Shown here: positions 18,248-25,323 of the stretch, one piece after another | Layout: each line of letters opens with the position of its first letter | Numbering within the stretch: position 1 is the stretch's first letter | Assembly: GCA_041395845.1 (NCBI GenBank) | Contig: JAWKZS010000001.1 | Span: 248,001 to 312,000 of the forward strand | Length of the DNA stretch: 64,000 nucleotides | Origin: Ch67 sp041395845 | GTDB lineage: Bacteria > Pseudomonadota > Gammaproteobacteria > Pseudomonadales > Ketobacteraceae | Direction: 5' to 3' | Notes under the pieces: model-generated | What the model saw: only the letters and a program-made list of their open reading frames with translations | What the model was told of the DNA's origin: nothing | Database searches by the model: none | Position numbers and translations under genes: made by a program

Positions 18248-19009
18248 TTACAGTACCCAGGGAAAAATCGCCTTGCGATTCACTGGATAGTCTACAAATT
18301 TTTCCCGATACCAACGATGGTTGGTGAGTGCGCGCGGCACCAGATTCGCCATGGTGAAGAGTACAAAAGACAAACCGGCCACCGACCAGCACGCCAGCGC
18401 AAAACCGCACCAGGTCAGGATCTCGCCCAGATAATTCGGCATCGACACATAGTTGAACACAAAGCCGCGAGGAATCTGGTAGTCCTTGCTGGACGCGCGC
18501 AACGCCCGCAACATCGCATCGGATTTCTTGTTCATGTAGTAGCCGGCAAAGAACAGCGCGACACCCAGAACGAAACGCGGATCGGTCAGCCAGGCATCAT
18601 TGAGATGTTCACCGTAGGTGGAAACAAAGGCACCGTTCAGATAACCATTGATACCGCAGTAGAGTGATCCCATACCGATCACCAGCAACGGCTCGCTGCT
18701 GCCCGGCTTGACCTTGATCTGGAACGGATAGATAAAAGCACGATGGACGTAATGCAGCTGCCACAGAATCAGCAATACGATGCAGACCAGATTGCCCGCA
18801 TTGGGGCCAGTGAAATAGAACCAGAAAAACACCAGCGATGCCGGCGCTTCCATCACAACCCAGCCCAGCCGGGTTGGAATTTTCGGGCCCCAGCCTTCGC
18901 GCTTGTGGCGGCCATAAGGCGCATCGATTTTCAGCAGCACCAGCGCCGTCAGCAGCGCGCTGGCAAAAATGCCGATCAGCAGAACGTCGTAAATCGTATT
19001 CCCGGTCAT
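18248..19009 (-). CDS. 3-oxo-5-alpha-steroid 4-dehydrogenase (steroid 5-alpha-reductase) family membrane enzyme
   Basis: A 253-residue integral membrane protein with about 6-7 hydrophobic helices. The family signatures are present: HYVHRAFIYPFQ in the middle, NYLGEI near residue 200, and the C-terminal NHRWYREKF followed by YPVNRKAIFPWVL. These match the SRD5A family, which uses NADPH to reduce the delta4 bond of 3-keto steroids (or close relatives such as enoyl reductases). It lies with kshA and a START protein, so reduction of ring A is plausible. A flavoprotein that may do the reverse reaction lies at 60.7 kb. Confidence 0.83.
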   Translation of the reverse strand: MTGNTIYDVLLIGIFASALLTALVLLKIDAPYGRHKREGWGPKIPTRLGWVVMEAPASLVFFWFYFTGPNAGNLVCIVLLILWQLHYVHRAFIYPFQIKVKPGSSEPLLVIGMGSLYCGINGYLNGAFVSTYGEHLNDAWLTDPRFVLGVALFFAGYYMNKKSDAMLRALRASSKDYQIPRGFVFNYVSMPNYLGEILTWCGFALACWSVAGLSFVLFTMANLVPRALTNHRWYREKFVDYPVNRKAIFPWVL

Positions 19010-19021
19010 GACGGCTCCTGC

Positions 19022-19414
19022 TCAGGATGCACGGAAAAACAGTACGGCAACCACCGCAAACACCACGCATTCGATCACCGGCAAGGCCAGCATCTGATCA
19101 AAGGGTGCATGAGGAAACAGCGCAGTGCCCAGCCGAATGAAACCGAGCAGTGCAAAGCCGGCAGCAGCACTTTTGAAAACCAGCCCGCGACTGATGCCGC
19201 TGGCACTGACGCCGCGCAGCATCAAGCCCCAGGCGACAAACGCAGAACCGGCGGTTGCCAGTGCATACAGAATCAGGCCGGGGTCCGCATTGCCACTGGC
19301 CATGAAACGTGCCGGCGCCGGCAGATAAATCCAGTACGCCAGCACCAGCGCAATCCCCAAACCTACATTGATCCAGCCCAGCAATACGGGCCATTTGTCC
19401 TGCCGTGCAGCCAT
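19022..19414 (-). CDS. Small four-helix membrane protein
   Basis: A 130-residue protein with four hydrophobic segments, roughly residues 10-28, 40-62, 68-90 and 105-127. I do not recognise a defined family. The ATG at 19414 has GGGGGAG directly ahead and gives a sensible cytoplasmic start. It ends 12 bp before the steroid 5-alpha-reductase gene and lies 62 bp after kshA, so it is likely co-transcribed with them. It could help in membrane placement or transport of steroids; nothing in the residues proves it. Confidence 0.65.
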   Translation of the reverse strand: MAARQDKWPVLLGWINVGLGIALVLAYWIYLPAPARFMASGNADPGLILYALATAGSAFVAWGLMLRGVSASGISRGLVFKSAAAGFALLGFIRLGTALFPHAPFDQMLALPVIECVVFAVVAVLFFRAS

Positions 19415-19476
19415 CGCCGCTCCCCCGAAAAAATCCTGGCAGGCAGGGCGTTCCCGGCGCACTGCCTGCACTTGCG

Positions 19477-20580
19477 TTACGCGTCGACTGTTTCTTTCTG
19501 CTGCATGGTGGTGACCGGTGCAGCCGCCAGTTTTTGTGGCGGAATCGGATTGAAGGCTTCGACTTCGTAGATTTTTTCTTCGTCCCAGACTTTCGGCACG
19601 TCGGCGATATCCACATAGAACTGACTGTACCACTGACGCAGACGGTGAATCGGGCCATCGCCATCACACAGCACCGGATTGTCCACCCGCACCTTGGTGT
19701 GCCAGAACTGCACGTCTTCGAAGAACGCCTGCTGGGTCAGTTCCACGTAGCCTTTCACCATGGCATCGCTGTCGGCCTTGCTCATGCCAGGGAACAGTTT
19801 GACCATCACGCCAAAGCGCAGATCAAAACTTTCAGTAGAAGTCGGCACGTGGGAAACCAGCAGTTTGGATTCCACCGGAATGCCGTTCATTTCGCCGGTC
19901 ATTTCCGTGATCATGTAAGCCGGGCCGTAATAGGTAGCGCGGGTTTTCAGGATGGAATCGCCAGCCAGACGGGGGCTCTTGCCTTCCATTTCCTGCACGC
20001 ACATGTGGCGGTGAAACACGTTGCGGAATTTCAGCGCAGCAGACGCATGCACAGGGCCGAAGTGGGCCTTGTCCGCCATGTTGTCCACCAGTTCGCGGCA
20101 GTTGGTGTGGATCGGAATCAGCACGACTTCCCAATCCGACCATTCACCATTGCCGTATTCCTTGATCACCGGCGGCAGCTGGTCGTCGATCGGTGCATTG
20201 TGTTCCGGATCGTGGTAGACGTACACCAGACCATTACGCTCCAGCACCGGCCAGGGTTTGACACAGGCCTTGGCAGGAATTTTTTTCGCGTAAGGAATGT
20301 CATCGCACACACCATCGGCACCCCAGCGCCAGGCGTGCATGGCGCAACGGATGGAATTGCCTTCCACATAACCCTGCGCCAGATCCGCACCCATGTGCGG
20401 ACAGTAACCATCGAGCGCGATCAGCTGATTGTCTTCGCCACGGAACAGCACCACGCGGGTGCCGAAATAACTCATGCCCACCGGTTCACGGCCAAAGTCA
20501 GTGGCCTTGCCCAGGCAGTGCCAACCACGGGCATAGCGTTCTTCAACAGGTGCGGCTTCGATCTTTGCGTATTTGCTCAT
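19477..20580 (-). CDS. kshA: 3-ketosteroid 9-alpha-monooxygenase, oxygenase component KshA
   Basis: A 367-residue Rieske non-haem iron oxygenase. The Rieske cluster ligands are Cys60 and His62 (CPHMGA) and Cys79 and His82 (CAMHAW). The mononuclear iron site is given by Asp170, His173 and His178 in DNMADKAHFGPVH. KshA hydroxylates C9 of 1,4-androstadienedione or related CoA esters, which with KstD opens ring B. Its reductase partner KshB was not found in this window. The promoter region shares two palindromes with the divergent ketosteroid isomerase gene. Confidence 0.88.
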   Translation of the reverse strand: MSKYAKIEAAPVEERYARGWHCLGKATDFGREPVGMSYFGTRVVLFRGEDNQLIALDGYCPHMGADLAQGYVEGNSIRCAMHAWRWGADGVCDDIPYAKKIPAKACVKPWPVLERNGLVYVYHDPEHNAPIDDQLPPVIKEYGNGEWSDWEVVLIPIHTNCRELVDNMADKAHFGPVHASAALKFRNVFHRHMCVQEMEGKSPRLAGDSILKTRATYYGPAYMITEMTGEMNGIPVESKLLVSHVPTSTESFDLRFGVMVKLFPGMSKADSDAMVKGYVELTQQAFFEDVQFWHTKVRVDNPVLCDGDGPIHRLRQWYSQFYVDIADVPKVWDEEKIYEVEAFNPIPPQKLAAAPVTTMQQKETVDA

Positions 20581-20690
20581 GGCTTACGCCCTCTTGTTCT
20601 GTGCGTTGTATTTGTTATGCGGTCACGCAAGCGTTGGGTACGACAACGGGTGACACTTCCGGCTGCAGGGGAGTTCAGATGCCATAAACT

Positions 20691-20705
20691 AACAAGGGCC
20701 TTGTT
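20691..20705. promoter_or_regulatory. AACAAGG-G-CCTTGTT palindrome
   Basis: A perfect 7-bp inverted repeat with a single central base lies 1 bp before the shared steroid operator in the kshA / isomerase gap. Its form resembles operators of TetR-type regulators; it was seen only once in the window. Confidence 0.45.
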
Positions 20706-20706
20706 A

Positions 20707-20727
20707 TTTTGCAATGGCAATGCAAAA
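20707..20727. promoter_or_regulatory. Shared steroid operator, copy 1 (kshA / isomerase)
   Basis: TTTTGCA and TGCAAAA are 7 bp apart, centred on 20717. The same TGCA-N7-TGCA frame recurs upstream of kstD, the first tetR gene, the flavoprotein/ligase pair and the last acyl-CoA dehydrogenase. Confidence 0.6.
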
Positions 20728-20770
20728 ATATGTCACAAATAACAACAGCAACGTTTGAAGGGGCTTTCCC

Positions 20771-21118
20771 ATGGTCGATGCAGCCAAGAAAATCCAAACA
20801 GTTGAAAAATATATGGAAGCGGTCAGCACCAATAATCTGGACCTGATTCGCGAGATTTATGCGGACAATGCCACCGTGGAAGATCCGGTTGGTACACCGC
20901 CGAAAGAAGGCATCGACGCGATCATGGCGTTCTACGGCGGCTTCGGCGCACTGGGCGTAAAACTGAAGCTGAGCGGCAGCGTGAAGTGTGCCGGCAACGC
21001 AGCGGCATTTCCGTTCACCGCGACTATTGGTCCCAAAGTGCTCGACATCATTGATGTCTTCGAATTCAACAACGAAGGCAAGGTCGTCTCCATGAAGGCG
21101 TACTGGAGCGCTGACTGA
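20771..21118 (+). CDS. ksi: Steroid delta5-isomerase (ketosteroid isomerase)
   Basis: A 115-residue NTF2-fold protein. Compared with the Comamonas enzyme, Tyr14 and Asp38 (in ATVEDPVG) are conserved at the same numbers, and Asp95 in LDIIDVFEF matches the third catalytic acid (Asp99). It moves the 5,6 double bond of 3-keto-delta5 steroids to the 4,5 position, an early step after oxidation of the 3-hydroxyl. AAGGGG lies just ahead of the ATG. A second NTF2/SnoaL-like gene follows within 10 bp. Confidence 0.9.
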   Translation: MVDAAKKIQTVEKYMEAVSTNNLDLIREIYADNATVEDPVGTPPKEGIDAIMAFYGGFGALGVKLKLSGSVKCAGNAAAFPFTATIGPKVLDIIDVFEFNNEGKVVSMKAYWSAD

Positions 21119-21125
21119 GTTGGCC

Positions 21126-21617
21126 ATGGACGACATTCTACTGCGCCTGCAGCGACTGGAAGACATCGAGTCTATCCGGCGGTTGAAGGCGCGCTATCTG
21201 CACGCCTGTGATCGCAAGGATGTGGAGGCGATTCGCGCCTGCTTCGCCAGCGGCCCCATTCACATCGATTACGGGGTGATTGGTGTGTTCGATCAGCGTG
21301 ACGCCTTTGTGCAGGTGTATCAGGAAAAAGCCTGCCATCCCCACATCATCGATATTCATCACAGTCATAACGAGCAGATCGACTGGCACGCGCCGGACAG
21401 GGCCAGCGCCACGTTTGATCTGTTTTTTTACCAGATCAATACCGACGCGGGCCTGCTGACGCAGCTGGGTGGTTATTACGACGACAGTTTCCGCAAAGTG
21501 GACGGGCACTGGCAGATTGTGTCGACCCGCTTTGTGGTGACATCCACCCTGGTGAACCAGGTGAACAACCAGCAGCTGACGCCGCTGTTCCAGGGCGCGG
21601 CACCGCCGCCGATCTGA
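21126..21617 (+). CDS. SnoaL-like NTF2-fold protein
   Basis: A 163-residue protein of the SnoaL-like domain class. The N-terminal helix LEDIESIRRLKARYLHACD and the later HHSHNEQIDW, RASATFDLFF and WQIVSTRFV segments match proteins of this fold, which act as small isomerases, cyclases or hydratases. It is translationally close to the isomerase gene; a TTG at 21120 is better spaced from GGAG (21105) than the ATG at 21126, so the true start may be two codons earlier. Function is unknown; steroid isomerisation, dehydration or binding are reasonable ideas. Confidence 0.7.
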   Translation: MDDILLRLQRLEDIESIRRLKARYLHACDRKDVEAIRACFASGPIHIDYGVIGVFDQRDAFVQVYQEKACHPHIIDIHHSHNEQIDWHAPDRASATFDLFFYQINTDAGLLTQLGGYYDDSFRKVDGHWQIVSTRFVVTSTLVNQVNNQQLTPLFQGAAPPPI

Positions 21618-21642
21618 ATGGTCTTTAAAAAATCACACCCAT

Positions 21643-21680
21643 AAAAAAACGCCGGCCATCTTCAGGTGCCGGCGTTTTTT
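21643..21680. terminator. Bidirectional Rho-independent terminator
   Basis: AAAAAAACGCCGGC and GCCGGCGTTTTTT form a strong stem with a 10-11-nt loop, with A/T-runs on both sides. It lies between the convergent SnoaL-like gene and an SDR gene and should stop transcripts from both. Confidence 0.92.
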
Positions 21681-21708
21681 ATGGCGGACCGCAACGACCC
21701 GCGCTGCA

Positions 21709-22464
21709 TTACAGTGCGGAGCGGCCGCCACCATCGATAAAGATATCTTCACCGTTGATGTAGCTGGCTTCATCGGATGCCAGGAACGCTACCAGTGCCG
21801 CCACTTCTTCCGGCTTGCCACGACGCCCCAGCGGCATCAGGTTGGCGAGCAGACGACGGTTGATATTTTCCGGGAAGCGGATCGCTGCCACCAGCGGAGT
21901 TTCGATACCACCGGGACATACCACGTTGCAGCGGATGCCATCGGCTTCGAATTCCTGCGCCAGACATTTGGTGATCGCCGACACCGCTGCCTTGGAGGCG
22001 CAGTAGGCAGTCTGATAAGCGGTCATGGTCTTCGAATTCAGGGACGCGAAGTTGACGATGTTGCCCTTGGTCTTTTTCAGATGGGGCATGGCTTCGCGGC
22101 AGATAATGAAGGTGCTGGTGAGGTTCACCGACATGAAGCGGTTGAAAACCTCGGTGGTCAGTTCGTGCAGATGATAAAAACCGGCAATACCTGCCACGTT
22201 CACCACCACATCCAGCTGGCCAAAGGTGTCGACGGCGGACTGCACCAGCGCCTTGCAGGATGCTTCATCCATCGCATTGAATGCAACAGCCTTGGCGACG
22301 CCGCCAGCCGCATCGATTTCTGCTGCGGTGGCCTGATTGCCTTCCTCGTTGATATCACCCAGCAACACCTTGGCGCCTTCGCTTGCCAGACGCAATGCAG
22401 CCGCTTTGCCCATGCCGGACGCGGCGCCGGTCACGAGAGCAACTTTACCTTCGAATCGTTTCAT
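21709..22464 (-). CDS. Short-chain dehydrogenase/reductase
   Basis: A 251-residue classical SDR with all core residues: TGAASGMG at 12-19, an NVAG variant of the NNAG motif at 89-92, and YCASK giving Tyr154 and Lys158. Asp37 after beta-2 suggests NAD(H). The C-terminus SYINGEDIFIDGGGRSAL is typical of FabG-like enzymes. It is followed on the same strand downstream by the bidirectional terminator and preceded by a second SDR and kstD. A hydroxysteroid dehydrogenase role is likely from context; position on the steroid is not known. Confidence 0.82.
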   Translation of the reverse strand: MKRFEGKVALVTGAASGMGKAAALRLASEGAKVLLGDINEEGNQATAAEIDAAGGVAKAVAFNAMDEASCKALVQSAVDTFGQLDVVVNVAGIAGFYHLHELTTEVFNRFMSVNLTSTFIICREAMPHLKKTKGNIVNFASLNSKTMTAYQTAYCASKAAVSAITKCLAQEFEADGIRCNVVCPGGIETPLVAAIRFPENINRRLLANLMPLGRRGKPEEVAALVAFLASDEASYINGEDIFIDGGGRSAL

Positions 22465-22487
22465 TGTTGTTGTACTCCTGATGGGTT

Positions 22488-23258
22488 TTAAACTGCGTAA
22501 CCGCCGTCGACAAACAGCAGCTGTCCGGTCACATAACGGGAACGGTTGGAGGCAAAATAGGCCGCCGCCTCGGCAATATCTTCCGGCTTGCCAAAGTGCT
22601 TGATCGGCAGCATGGACAATACGGCATCCTTCCAGACCTGATCAAACACACCTTCAGCTTCCAGACGCTTGAAAATGCCCGTTTCGATCACGCCTACCGC
22701 CACGCTGTTGGCACGGATGCCGTGCATGCCTTCTTCTTTTGCCAGGTATTTTACCAATGCTTCATTGGCCGCCTTGGGGGCTACCGACAACACATCCTTG
22801 GGCGGTGTGCGACCCAGTCCGGCAGACGAAATATGCACCAGGGAACCACCCTTGTGTGCGCGAAAATGCGGAATGATGCCTTTGACGATGCGGAAGAAAC
22901 CGTTCAGATCGCCATTGATGACTTCATCCCACTGCTCGTCGGTGACATCTGCCAGAAACGGCTGCTTGATGTCGGAGCCGGCCGATACCACCACACTGTG
23001 CAACCGCCCATGCGCTTCGATGGCGCCGGCGATGGCGTTATCGATTTCGGCACGCTTGGCGATATCCACCTGATGCACGGTGCATTTCACGCCCAGCTTT
23101 TCGATATCGGCTGCCGTTTCTTCTGCACGCTTGAGATTGGATTTATAGGTGATGGCTACATCACTGCCGCCTTCGGCAATGCGTTTGGCAATGGCAGCAC
23201 CGATGCCGCCACTGCCACCAAACACCAGTGATCCACCCTGATCGAATTCTTTAATCAT
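22488..23258 (-). CDS. Atypical SDR lacking the active-site tyrosine
   Basis: A 256-residue SDR-fold protein. The nucleotide motif is GGSGGIG (14-20). The NNAG position reads VSAG (about 91-94). In the catalytic region, Ser144/145 is present, but the Tyr-x3-Lys motif reads SVAPK: Ser158 stands where Tyr is expected, with Lys162 kept. The C-terminal YVTGQLLFVDGGYAV is normal. It is thus either an SDR with a different proton donor, a trans-enoyl reductase-like variant, or a non-catalytic partner. It lies between kstD and a normal SDR, 23 bp from the latter, so they are probably co-expressed. Confidence 0.8.
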   Translation of the reverse strand: MIKEFDQGGSLVFGGSGGIGAAIAKRIAEGGSDVAITYKSNLKRAEETAADIEKLGVKCTVHQVDIAKRAEIDNAIAGAIEAHGRLHSVVVSAGSDIKQPFLADVTDEQWDEVINGDLNGFFRIVKGIIPHFRAHKGGSLVHISSAGLGRTPPKDVLSVAPKAANEALVKYLAKEEGMHGIRANSVAVGVIETGIFKRLEAEGVFDQVWKDAVLSMLPIKHFGKPEDIAEAAAYFASNRSRYVTGQLLFVDGGYAV

Positions 23259-23299
23259 GTTTGTTCCCTCATTTCATCAAAAGGCCAATGGCCAAAAAT

Positions 23300-25066
23300 T
23301 CAGGCACGTACTGACTCGCCCTGTGCCGTTTTGTTTTTGTCGCTGCCAGTTTTGCTGGCGGAAGTTGCAGGCTTGCCGGCCAAATGTTTTGCTGCCAGAT
23401 AGCCAAAGGTCATGGCAGGGCCCAGGGTCGCGCCCGCGCCAGGATATTTGCTGCCCATCACTGACGCCGCGGAATTGCCCACTGCATACAGACCCGGAAT
23501 CGGTTCACCATTTTCACGCACCACCTGGCCATTCACATCGGTCAGTGCGCCACCCTTGGTGCCAATGTCGCCGGGATGAATGGGCAGCGCGTAGTACGGC
23601 GCTTCGGCAATGGGTGCGATACAGGGATTGGGCGAAGTGCGCGCATCACCGTAATAGCGGTCGTAATAACTTTCACCGCGCTGGAAATCCAGATCCTTGC
23701 CGGTCCTGGCGAATTCATTGTTGCGCTTGATGGTGTCCGCCAGATTCTTCGCGTCCACACCGATCTTCTGTGCCAGTTCTTCGATGGTGTCCGCCTTGAC
23801 CATCACGCTCCAGATCCGTTTGGACAGCGCAGCATCCGGCATGGAGTAACCCGGGGCAATCGGGCCGAAGGGGAATTTCTTGCGGAACACGGCATCGAAT
23901 ACCACAAAGCCCGGAATGGTCGGTGCTTCGGGATTATTGGCCTGATAGAACGCCAGCCCGGATTCCAGATAGGGCGCTGCTTCGTTCTGGAAACGTTTGC
24001 CGGCCTTGTTGACGATCACCAGGCCCGGCAGGGAACGCTCGGCAAAAATGATGAACGGGCGATCCCAGCCAGGAATTTTTACCGCCGGTGCCCACCAGGC
24101 ATGATTCATCAGATCGGTGGCCGCACCGACGTCCATCGCTGCGCGAATACCATCACCGGTATTGTTGATCTGGGAGCCGCTCCACTCGGTACTGGTGGGC
24201 TGTGGCAGATACTGCTCACGCATTTGCTGATTGTGTTCGAATCCGCCGGCGCCGATCACAACACCTTTGCGGGTACGGATCGCCATGCGGCGACCGTCAC
24301 GCTCCACCACCGCACCGACAACGGCGCCGTTTTCTTCGATCAGTTCGAGCAACGGTGATTTCAGCCACAGATCGATGCCGCGCTCCAGCATGGACCAGCG
24401 CAACTGACCGATCAGCGCGTTGCCCATGGTCAGGCGGCGGGAACGCTTGCCCTGCATGCGGCCCTTGATATCAAGAAAATAGGTCAGCGCCATGCGCATG
24501 AAGATCAGCTTCCAGCCTTTGGCCTGGGTCAGAAACGCGCGACCTTCTTTCATGGTCATGGTGAGACGGCCTGCGACCAGCACCTGCGGTGGCGGCTCGC
24601 GCAGCGTAGGAAAATGTTCGCGTAAATGTTTGGCGTGCATCGGCGTGGGCTGGTGGGTACGGTAGCCTTCCTTGCCGCCGGGCTTTTCCGGGTAGTAATC
24701 GGAATACGGCACCGTTTCATATTGCAGACGGGAATTTTTCGCCATGTACTCCAGCATTTCGCTGGCCTTTTCCACATAGGTGCGCATGCGGACTTCTGTC
24801 ACTTCATCGCCGATCACACCCTGCATGTAACGCAGCGCTTCGTCAGCGGAATCCTTCACACCTTCGGCGCGGGCGTAATGACTGTTGGGAATCCAGATAC
24901 CACCACCGGACATGGCCGAGGTGCCTCCGTACTTGTCACTCTTTTCGATGACCAGTACATCCTTGCAGCCTTCGCGCTGGGCCACCACCGCCGCCGTCAA
25001 CGCGCCAGCCCCCGAACCTACCACCAGCACATCAACTTCTTTATCGAATTTGTTATTGGATTGCAT
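23300..25066 (-). CDS. kstD: 3-ketosteroid delta1-dehydrogenase KstD
   Basis: A 588-residue flavoprotein. The FAD-binding start VLVVGSGAGALTAA (about 13-26) is followed by YGGTSAMSGGGIWIPN. The C-terminal KYPGAGATLGPAMTFGY contains Tyr541 and Gly545, matching the catalytic Tyr-Pro-Gly-x-Gly segment of characterised KstD proteins. It introduces the C1-C2 double bond in ring A, giving the substrate or product partner of KshA. The start at 25066 follows a good promoter and avoids a 34-residue extension without homology. It leads two SDR genes on the same strand. Confidence 0.87.
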   Translation of the reverse strand: MQSNNKFDKEVDVLVVGSGAGALTAAVVAQREGCKDVLVIEKSDKYGGTSAMSGGGIWIPNSHYARAEGVKDSADEALRYMQGVIGDEVTEVRMRTYVEKASEMLEYMAKNSRLQYETVPYSDYYPEKPGGKEGYRTHQPTPMHAKHLREHFPTLREPPPQVLVAGRLTMTMKEGRAFLTQAKGWKLIFMRMALTYFLDIKGRMQGKRSRRLTMGNALIGQLRWSMLERGIDLWLKSPLLELIEENGAVVGAVVERDGRRMAIRTRKGVVIGAGGFEHNQQMREQYLPQPTSTEWSGSQINNTGDGIRAAMDVGAATDLMNHAWWAPAVKIPGWDRPFIIFAERSLPGLVIVNKAGKRFQNEAAPYLESGLAFYQANNPEAPTIPGFVVFDAVFRKKFPFGPIAPGYSMPDAALSKRIWSVMVKADTIEELAQKIGVDAKNLADTIKRNNEFARTGKDLDFQRGESYYDRYYGDARTSPNPCIAPIAEAPYYALPIHPGDIGTKGGALTDVNGQVVRENGEPIPGLYAVGNSAASVMGSKYPGAGATLGPAMTFGYLAAKHLAGKPATSASKTGSDKNKTAQGESVRA

Positions 25067-25129
25067 ATCGCCGGATTCCCGTCTGAAACAGATAGACGCG
25101 CGCCGCACGCACACGCCGGTGTTTGCCCC

Positions 25130-25157
25130 ATTATATGAGTCCGGACCTATTATGCAA
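25130..25157 (-). promoter_or_regulatory. kstD promoter
   Basis: On the minus strand, TTGCAT (25152-25157) and TATAAT (25130-25135) are 16 bp apart. The -10 box is a perfect match. The -35 box lies inside the shared steroid operator, so a bound regulator would block polymerase: this fits a TetR-type repressor. Confidence 0.65.
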
Positions 25158-25172
25158 TATATTTGCAAAATA
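25148..25172. promoter_or_regulatory. Shared steroid operator, copy 2 (kstD / CoA ligase)
   Basis: TATTATGCA and TGCAAAATA are 7 bp apart, centred on 25160, in the gap between divergent kstD and the acyl-CoA ligase gene. It overlaps the kstD -35 box. Confidence 0.65.
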
Positions 25173-25323
25173 CATGTTTATTTGCCGCGAGAATGCTTTT
25201 ACAATCGGAAACATGCACACAGACAGGCCATTTTTCCGCTGAAAACTTGCCTGAAACGGCCTGTTGCAACATGGACAATCACAACAAAAACAGAACGTTA
25301 GAACGATTGACAGGGACTCCATC

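Noticed and set aside
20641..20760. Actinobacterial KstR operator (TnnAACnnGTTnnA)
   Set aside because: The palindrome AACAAGG-G-CCTTGTT has AAC/GTT ends but the spacing does not match the KstR motif; kept only as a separate palindrome.
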